A stretch of DNA of 64,000 bases from the NCBI GenBank assembly GCA_040506195.1, contig JBEVXH010000007.1, positions 62,001 through 126,000 of the forward strand, in the 5' to 3' direction. Below the pieces are notes generated by a model. It did no database searches and was not told the DNA's origin. It saw nothing but the letters and a program-made list of their open reading frames with translations. Numbering within the stretch: position 1 is the stretch's first letter; each line of letters opens with the position of its first letter. A program made the translations under genes and the position numbers. Shown here one piece after another: positions 58,096 through 64,000 of the stretch. Origin of the DNA: Thiodiazotropha sp040506195 (GTDB lineage: Bacteria > Pseudomonadota > Gammaproteobacteria > Chromatiales > Chromatiaceae).

Positions 58096-58540
58096 CATTT
58101 CAGTGTGGTGATGATAGCGATACCCTTTTCTGCAGGGATAGATGCATTCAACCAATAGCAGTGCATCATTGACCAGATAATAAAATAATTGAGCGCCAGG
58201 GTGGGGGATGCAAAATGACTGATTACGGCCAGTAGCAGATATCTACCAGGGCAGTGTAAGATAGCCGCTATCGGCCCTGAGCGGTCATTCGTGCTCATCT
58301 GTGCCATGATGACCATACTTACCCAAACAATCCGCTATAGCAGCATCGAGAATATGGGATTAGAAGAGCGAAATCTTGTGTTTGGGCGACCAGTTACGGT
58401 TATGCTCCCGTGGTCCCTGAAGAACGACCGTGGATTCCACAAGGGTTGCACGGAACTGGTTTACGAATACCACTTAGTCTGACCGATGGGTCGGTCGAAT
58501 ACAGTTTGGTACTATGGTGCGTAACTGATGGAGAGAAGAT
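58096..58540. other. Gap before uspA
   Basis: 445 bases without a clear gene. It contains CCGCTATCGGCCCTGAGCGG, a short inverted repeat, and a GACCG/CGGTC inverted repeat at about 58483-58498, similar to the TetR operator sites but weaker. Confidence 0.3.
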
Positions 58541-58981
58541 ATGAAACTTCTGGTGGCAGTGGATCTTTCTGATTCCACACAGATAATTGTGAAAGAGGCG
58601 GAAGAAATCGCCAAGGCATTTTCAGCAGAGGTGTGGATCCTGCATAATGCAGAGCCTGAGCCGGACGTCCTGGAATTCAGAGCAGATCCGCAAGCGGCCC
58701 GAGAGTCCCTTGCGGAAAAATTCCATCTTGAGCATTGCCAGATCCAAGAAATAGCAAAGCGATTGCGCAAAGAAGGCCTGGAAACAACAGCGTTGCTTGT
58801 GCATGGGCCAACAATAGAAACAATTCTTAAGGAGGCATCGGATCTGGAAGTGGATATGATTGTTGTAGGTACTCATGGACGAAGTGCGATGTATCAACTT
58901 CTTGTGGGTAGCGTCAGCGAAGGGATTCTTCAAAAATCCCGGTGCCCGATACTCGTTGTCCCAACACATCAACGTACCTGA
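58541..58981 (+). CDS. Universal stress protein (UspA family)
   Basis: Cytosolic Usp-fold protein of 146 residues. The ATP-binding pattern G-x2-G-x9-G-S is present (GTHGRSAMYQLLVGSVS), and the C-terminal CPILVVP closes the fold. The N-terminus KLLVAVDLSDST is typical. GGAGAGAAG precedes the ATG. It stands alone. Confidence 0.92.
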   Translation: MKLLVAVDLSDSTQIIVKEAEEIAKAFSAEVWILHNAEPEPDVLEFRADPQAARESLAEKFHLEHCQIQEIAKRLRKEGLETTALLVHGPTIETILKEASDLEVDMIVVGTHGRSAMYQLLVGSVSEGILQKSRCPILVVPTHQRT

Positions 58982-59167
58982 AGTAGAAAATAGCGTTAGA
59001 TCTAACATTCCAATACGGCAACTCCCTGACAAGAGCGTTTATAGGGTTTTCCCCAGCACACTCCGGAGCGTCATAGTGTCATACTGGCCATAATACTAAC
59101 GACGATAACAAGAATTATCCCCCTGTTGCGGTAGGTTTTGCAGGGAATTCTAAAAGCGGGTGGACTT

Positions 59168-60388
59168 ATGCTGAACATCATACTTGTGGTTATTGCAGCC
59201 GTTGTATTGCTGTTCATGTTCCATCCTCGCCTGCTCAAAAATGTGTCCTGGCAGGCGACACTCACGCCACTCTCCTCCATAATCGGCAGCGGGTTTTTGA
59301 TCATAGCTCCAATGCTTGCGAGCGTGATCGGCGTCTATTCTCCTCTCGCAGTCATCGTCATCGTTGTGCTCGCCTATGCCATTGGCGGTGTGATTCGTTT
59401 CAATATTATTCATGCCGAACCCCTCCTGCACGATAAGAATGCTCACCCGTGGATATACAAAATCGATTTTGTTGCCAATGCCGCGCTTTCCCTCGCTTAC
59501 GTAACTGCAGTAGCGTTCTATCTGTCATTGCTGTCGTCTTTTTTGCTGAACTACCAGGGATTTGTGGATGCATTCGGCTGGGAAAGAACCCTGACGACAA
59601 CCATCATAGTTTTTATCGCCGTGACCGGTTTCCTGCGCGGACTGGGGGGGCTTGAGAAACTTGAAGCGTTTGCAATGTCCATCCAACTGTCCATTGTTGC
59701 CGCACTGTTGATCGGGGTAGCAGTATACGACTACAACTTCATTCAGTCCGAACAACAGCTCGTCTTTGATATCCAGGAAAGAAGCTGGATGACCAAGGCG
59801 TTTATGCTGGCCGGTATTTTGCTGGTCGTGCAGGGATTCGAGACATCGCGGTTTCTGGGTGAAAAATATCATGCCGATATGCGTGTACGGACCATGCGTC
59901 GGGCGCAACTGATTTCAGGTGTCCTGTATGTGGTATCCGTCATCGTATTGATGCCGATCGTGCAACATCTCAACCTCGCGCATATCCGGATCGCAGATAT
60001 AGTGAGCGCGACCGGACTGGCGGCAACCGCACTGCCCCTGATGCTGATTGTGGCCGCGATCATGAGCCAGTTCAGCGCAGGTGTTGCCGATACCGTCGGT
60101 GCCGGAGGTCTGGCGAGTGAAACCAGCAGGGGGAGGATATCGTCCAACAAGGGTTACCTGGTGGTATCGGTCTTCGCCATCGCACTGATATGGACCGCAG
60201 ACCTGCTGGAGATCATCGCCCTCGCTTCCCGTGCTTTCGCACTGTATTACTTGCTGCAGTGTGTGGTCGCCCTTTTCGTGAACCAGCATCATCGCGAACA
60301 CAAAGCCTACTGGTTGCGCTTCGGTAACTTTGCCACCTTGGCATTCATTCTGGCATTTGTTGTGGTATTCGCGATTCCCGCTGAATAG
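59168..60388 (+). CDS. Multi-pass membrane protein, transporter-like
   Basis: Integral membrane protein of 406 residues with about eleven hydrophobic segments. A break in an early helix (SSIIGSGFLIIAPML) resembles the unwound first helix of amino acid/polyamine (APC) transporters. FETSRFLGEKYHADM and GVADTVGAGGLASETSRG are distinctive but not known to me as named motifs. Transport function is inference. Start ATG 59168 behind GGGTGGA; a TTG at 59138 also opens the frame. Confidence 0.6.
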   Translation: MLNIILVVIAAVVLLFMFHPRLLKNVSWQATLTPLSSIIGSGFLIIAPMLASVIGVYSPLAVIVIVVLAYAIGGVIRFNIIHAEPLLHDKNAHPWIYKIDFVANAALSLAYVTAVAFYLSLLSSFLLNYQGFVDAFGWERTLTTTIIVFIAVTGFLRGLGGLEKLEAFAMSIQLSIVAALLIGVAVYDYNFIQSEQQLVFDIQERSWMTKAFMLAGILLVVQGFETSRFLGEKYHADMRVRTMRRAQLISGVLYVVSVIVLMPIVQHLNLAHIRIADIVSATGLAATALPLMLIVAAIMSQFSAGVADTVGAGGLASETSRGRISSNKGYLVVSVFAIALIWTADLLEIIALASRAFALYYLLQCVVALFVNQHHREHKAYWLRFGNFATLAFILAFVVVFAIPAE

Positions 60389-60449
60389 ATACCAGAAATT
60401 CCGATAAGCGAGTATTTTTGTGCCTGAAGATGGTACATGATGGCACTTC

Positions 60450-61202
60450 TCATCCCTTCGTGATGATCGTCTCACGGTACCCGTGCCAAGTGGCATAACC
60501 GAGCACTGGTGCTATGAACGCGAGACCGATCAGTGCGGTCGCGAATCCTGCAGCCGTAAATAGGAAGATCATTAACGCCCAGAGCGCCAATACCCGCGTA
60601 TTTCGCAACACCGCATTGATACTGGTTAATATCGCTGTCGCTCCATCGGTATCCAGGTGCAGAATCATCGGTAGCGTGAACACATTTGCACAAAAGGCCA
60701 GGCCTGCAAAAAACGTGGCGATCAACAAAGAGGCCACCACATAAGAGACTGTAGTCTGCCCGAATTCCGGCTCTATCCCGGCCATTATCGATAGCACGAT
60801 GAACAGGAGCACTAGCAACATACTCATCATCGTCGCAAATAAACGCTCGTGCCCCATTTCATGGAAAGCCTTCTGGCGCTCGTGACGGAAGGTTGGCTTG
60901 CGGTTCTGTTCGAGTTGACGGCTGATGTCGTAAAGACCGAAGCAGAGCACGGGCCCCATGATCAGGAAACCGAAAAGGAGGCTGACGATCAAGGCATTGT
61001 TTTCATTGGTCCATGCAAAATAAAGAAGCAGCCAACCGAAAAAGACGAATGCCAAACCGTATGCCAAGCTGTGCCGAGGTGTGCGCCTGAAGTCCTGCCA
61101 CCCCATCTTCAACCATCTGAAAGGGTCGCCGATAGAGAGCTTACGGCAAGGTACGTAGAGAGGAACATTATCCCCGTTGGAACCTCCTGTTTGTGTTTGC
61201 AC
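60450..61202 (-). CDS. DUF2189 membrane protein
   Basis: Inner-membrane protein of 250 residues with about six hydrophobic segments. The opening DPFRWLKMGWQDFRRTPRHSL is the DUF2189 signature, and the family has no known function. The GTG start is supported by an excellent AGGAGG six bases upstream, unusually better than any ATG. Convergent with the transporter-like gene. Confidence 0.85.
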   Translation of the reverse strand: MQTQTGGSNGDNVPLYVPCRKLSIGDPFRWLKMGWQDFRRTPRHSLAYGLAFVFFGWLLLYFAWTNENNALIVSLLFGFLIMGPVLCFGLYDISRQLEQNRKPTFRHERQKAFHEMGHERLFATMMSMLLVLLFIVLSIMAGIEPEFGQTTVSYVVASLLIATFFAGLAFCANVFTLPMILHLDTDGATAILTSINAVLRNTRVLALWALMIFLFTAAGFATALIGLAFIAPVLGYATWHGYRETIITKG

Positions 61203-61778
61203 TCCGCACCTCCTCTCAAATGATTATTCCGAACACTCTTCGCACTAAATATAGTGAAAATGGGGTTTCAAGGCCAATCAGTGAGATTCATTTGAATAAA
61301 TCCAAACTATGTTAGCTTTCGCTAATAATTCCTGGCGCATGCTTTCTGTTATCTAATACTGACTGGGTAGCACAGGCAAATCTTGACTTTTATTAAATTC
61401 TTTTATTATAAAAAGAAGTGTGGCCCGACGTGCGGCGCTTAGGTTCCAGTTTAGTTGATTTGATAGGTATAGCCAGACACAAGAAAATAGCATCAATAAT
61501 CCCATTAGCGGCTCCTTCGGGAGCCATATTTGATTTATAGCTGAATGTCCAATTTTGGCCGACAGTAGAAGTTGGCCAAATCAGCTTAGAATGCCTGCAT
61601 CGGTCGCAAAAAGGAATAAATAGAATGACTTTCAGCTACACTCGGTACTCCTTTCATGGATATGGAAGCCTTGTTGCATAATCGTTGAATGCAGCCATCA
61701 AGACCTTTCTGTTAGGCGAGTAGTCGATTCGATGTACAGAGCGCCCCGAACATCTTTAGCGGACTGGAATCAAAACCT
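61203..61778. other. Gap with a UUCG hairpin
   Basis: 576 bases with no gene I can support. GGCTCC-TTCG-GGAGCC (61510-61525) is a very stable tetraloop hairpin, possibly a terminator or the end of a small RNA. TTTGGCC/GGCCAAA at about 61556-61582 is a second inverted repeat. Confidence 0.4.
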
Positions 61779-62783
61779 TTGAATATAAATACTTGGGGCC
61801 CAGTTATTCTGCGTTGGTCGCTCATCATCAGTCTCACGTCGGTGGGGATAATCTATATGATCCAAATGCCAGGCAAATCCTATTCCGGCCCTTTCCACCC
61901 ATTGAATGAAGAGGAGGTCGAGTTACGTGATCGGCTGAAAGAGCATGTCGAGGTCCTGGGCGGCAGCATCGGCGAACGGAATGTCTGGCATTATAGTGAA
62001 CTGGAAGCAGCGGCAGATTATATCCGAGATCTTTTTGTGGAGTATGGTTACAGCCTGGAGGTCCAAGCCTTCAATTCCGGCGGAAAAATGGTCAGAAACA
62101 TCGCCGTTGAACTCCTCGGAGAAACCATACCCGAGGAGATTATCGTGGTCGGCGCCCACTATGATTCGGTCCACGGAAGCCCCGGAGCGAATGATAATGG
62201 AACAGGCGTGGCTGCGGTTCTTGAGCTATCCCGTCTTCTCAAGGATCAACAGCTGAACAGGACAGTACGATTCGCTGCTTTCGCCAACGAAGAACCACCA
62301 TTTTTCTACAGCAAAGAGATGGGCAGCCAGGTCTATGCCGCTCGTTCCCGTGAGCGTGAAGAACGCATTGTCGCGATGCTCTCACTTGAGACCATCGGTT
62401 ATTATTCCGATATACCGGGCAGCCAGCGCTATCCGGCGCCCTTCAATCTGTTCTACCCGGATAGCGCCAGCTTCATTGGGTTCGTTGGCAACCTATCCTC
62501 GCGCAAGCTGGTGCGCCGGTCAATTGACACATTCCGCCGAACCACCGCATTTCCTTCCGAAGGCGTTGCAGCCCCAGGTTGGATTACCGGCATAGGCTGG
62601 TCGGATCATCTATCGTTTTGGCAGGCCGGTTATGATGCCATCATGGTTACGGACACAGCGCTTTTCCGCTATGCCCACTACCATTCGTCAACGGATACGC
62701 CGGACAAAATCGACTACACGCGTACCGCCAGGGTCGTAAAAGGTCTCAGTCACGTTGTTACGGCACTGGCTAACGAACGATAG
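61779..62783 (+). CDS. Membrane-anchored M28 metallopeptidase
   Basis: Zinc aminopeptidase-like protein of 334 residues with one N-terminal helix (VILRWSLIISLTSVGIIYMI) anchoring it. The M28 metal site is visible in GAHYDSVHGSPGANDNGTG and FANEEPPFF, and a late YHSSTDTPDKIDY supplies the last His. The start is a TTG at 61779, since the first ATG would remove the anchor. It shares the fold of the M28 part of the protein at 31483. Substrate unknown. Confidence 0.85.
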   Translation: MNINTWGPVILRWSLIISLTSVGIIYMIQMPGKSYSGPFHPLNEEEVELRDRLKEHVEVLGGSIGERNVWHYSELEAAADYIRDLFVEYGYSLEVQAFNSGGKMVRNIAVELLGETIPEEIIVVGAHYDSVHGSPGANDNGTGVAAVLELSRLLKDQQLNRTVRFAAFANEEPPFFYSKEMGSQVYAARSREREERIVAMLSLETIGYYSDIPGSQRYPAPFNLFYPDSASFIGFVGNLSSRKLVRRSIDTFRRTTAFPSEGVAAPGWITGIGWSDHLSFWQAGYDAIMVTDTALFRYAHYHSSTDTPDKIDYTRTARVVKGLSHVVTALANER

Positions 62784-62920
62784 TTCCTGTTGCTGTTTAT
62801 TCCTGACCGATGTAAGGAACATAGATCGGGATAGAGGCGCAACACAGCCATGCGTTCTGCTTGGCGACTCCAATATACCCGCGCGGAATAATGCTGAAAT
62901 CTGCCGATAGTTTGTTTCTA

Positions 62921-63721
62921 CTACCCGTAACGGCCCTCGATGTAGTCCGCAGTCTCATTTTGGTTCGGTGTGACGAACAGCTCTTCAGTCAGCTGATGTT
63001 CGACGACCTTCCCCATCAGCATGAAAATACACTCTTCGCTGGCGCGTCTGGCCTGGGCCATGTTGTGGGTGACGATGAGAATGGTGTATTGTCCGCGCAG
63101 TTCCCAGATCAGTTCCTCAACGGCCGCGGTACCTTTCGGGTCGAGGGCGGAGCAGGGCTCGTCCATCAACAATACGCTCGGTTTTACCGGCAGCAGGCGT
63201 GCGATGCAGAGTTTCTGCTGTTCTTCGAGGGATAGTTCGGTTGCCTTCTGGTTGAGACGGTCTTTTACCATCTCCCACAAAAGTACCTGCTGCAGTGCAG
63301 ACTCGACGATCTCATCCTCCTCGGCTTTGGAGGATTTACCCTTGGATGCATGTATCCGGTGACCAAACAGGATGTTGTCGCGAATCGATATAGGGAGTGG
63401 ATTGGGTCGCTGGAACACCATGCCTATCTGTTTACGTACCTGGACGAGCTCCACATCAGGGTCGTAGATGTTCTTGTCCATGACATCGATGTTGCCTTCG
63501 ATACGCACATAGCCAAGTCGTTCGTTGATACGGTTGACGCTACGCAGGAAAGTCGATTTACCGCAACCGGAAGGGCCGATCAGGGAGGTGATCATGCCGT
63601 TGCGGATATTGAGGTCCACATCGAAGAGCGCCTGGAAGGTTCCGTACCAAAGGTTGAGTTTGCTGGTCTTGATGGCTAACTCAGGCACAGACTCGTTGAT
63701 AGCATTTGCAGTGGCATTCAT
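62921..63721 (-). CDS. PstB-type phosphate ABC ATPase with altered signature motif
   Basis: Cytosolic ABC ATPase of 266 residues matching PstB. Walker A is intact (GPSGCGKST, 49-57), Walker B reads VLLMDEPCSALDP, and the switch His219 is present in IVTHN. The signature motif, normally LSGGQ, reads LSLEEQ (163-168), which should weaken ATP hydrolysis at that half-site. It ends IEGRYG, as PstB proteins do. A second PstB-like gene lies immediately upstream. The rest of pst is outside the window. Confidence 0.85.
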   Translation of the reverse strand: MNATANAINESVPELAIKTSKLNLWYGTFQALFDVDLNIRNGMITSLIGPSGCGKSTFLRSVNRINERLGYVRIEGNIDVMDKNIYDPDVELVQVRKQIGMVFQRPNPLPISIRDNILFGHRIHASKGKSSKAEEDEIVESALQQVLLWEMVKDRLNQKATELSLEEQQKLCIARLLPVKPSVLLMDEPCSALDPKGTAAVEELIWELRGQYTILIVTHNMAQARRASEECIFMLMGKVVEHQLTEELFVTPNQNETADYIEGRYG

Positions 63722-63761
63722 AACTGGCGCTTACGCTTTCTTTTCATAGAGTGGATAGTGT

Positions 63762-64000
63762 TTAGCCGAACTTACCTTCGACATAGTCACGCGTTCTCTG
63801 ATCCTCGACTTCACCGGTGAACAGATCCTCGGTTTTTCCGATCTCCACACACTGGCCTTCGAGAAAAAAGGCTGTTCGATCGGCAAGCCGTCTGGCCTGC
63901 TGCACAAGGTTGGTGACCAGGATGATGGTCATATCCTTTTTCAGTTCTTTCAGCACGTCCTCTATGCGCATGGTGGTAACCGGGTCGACTGCGATGGAGA
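63762..64000 (-). CDS. Second PstB-type ATPase, cut by right edge
   Basis: C-terminal fragment (about 79 residues seen) of a PstB paralogue; the frame stays open through 64000. It reads SIAVDPVTTMRIEDVL, then ILVTNLVQQARRLADR, and ends in VEGKFG. The switch His expected in VTH is Asn (VTN), unlike its neighbour. The upstream part with Walker A and signature is not visible. Confidence 0.8.
   Translation of the reverse strand, partial: SIAVDPVTTMRIEDVLKELKKDMTIILVTNLVQQARRLADRTAFFLEGQCVEIGKTEDLFTGEVEDQRTRDYVEGKFG

Noticed and set aside
58200..58320. Possible small gene with the string MSTNDRSGP
   Set aside because: Looks like a common spurious frame from an intergenic repeat; no ribosome-binding site.
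61660..61700. GCCTTGTTGCATAATCG, which resembles the ends of some IS5-type elements
   Set aside because: No matching second end, target duplication or transposase seen nearby; left unassigned.

Overview
The window looks like chromosome of a sulfur-oxidising gammaproteobacterium. I did not run a search; this rests on gene content. There is a Gly-Tyr-Pro repeat protein of the sulfur-globule type, a TusA-DsrE2 pair, many multiheme c-type cytochromes, RNase E and RluC back to back, and a Xanthomonas-like type II secretion operon. I would guess a relative of Chromatiales, Sedimenticola or the Thiodiazotropha symbionts, but cannot prove the genus. I saw no rRNA, tRNA, CRISPR array, phage or intact insertion sequence.

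Layout. 1-2.7 kb: a subtilisin-like exoprotease with Calx-beta domains, cut by the left edge. 3.2-13.2 kb: type II secretion operon gspD-E-F-H-I-J-K-L-M-N, in which the major pseudopilin gspG is missing. 13.3-21.9 kb: housekeeping genes (EamA transporter, low-MW phosphatase, rne, rluC, HAD phosphatase, sppA, hypE). 21.9-24.7 kb: sulfur-globule-type gene, a PLP enzyme divergent from a cupin, and a small membrane protein. 24.7-30.8 kb: a multiheme redox island with 25 CxxCH sites in four proteins. A minus-strand octaheme HAO-like protein plus NapC/NirT quinol dehydrogenase faces a plus-strand pentaheme c554-like protein, octaheme tetrathionate-reductase-type protein and cytochrome b. A Fur-like palindrome lies between them.

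31-42.3 kb: a small Lys-rich exported protein, a TolB-M28-PDZ peptidase, and a TonB receptor, YfiR-like protein and 1622-residue sensor kinase/c-di-GMP enzyme in tandem. 42.5-44.1 kb: TusA-DsrE2 with a TetR regulator and two matching 12-bp operator candidates. 44.3-48.8 kb: a copper-resistance cluster (CopL-like, CopA, CopB, lipo-cytochrome c, DUF411, DUF4399). 48.8-51.5 kb: a sigma-32-like promoter, two Hsp20 chaperones and a DegP/HtrA protease. 51.7-62.8 kb: an orphan small protein, a lipoprotein hydrolase, a PAS-GAF-GGDEF-EAL protein, a chemoreceptor, a UspA protein, a membrane transporter-like protein, a DUF2189 protein and an M28 peptidase. 62.9-64 kb: two consecutive PstB-type ATPases, each with a different altered ATPase motif; the second is cut by the right edge.

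Themes. Surface and export functions (T2SS with a likely substrate), low-oxygen or anaerobic electron transfer through multiheme cytochromes, sulfur trafficking, metal and envelope stress, and heavy c-di-GMP signalling. The most noteworthy observations are the haoA-haoC/otr island, the missing gspG, the terminator that abuts the hypE start codon below a possible FNR-type promoter, the TonB-YfiR-mega-sensor unit, and the complementary-looking PstB pair.
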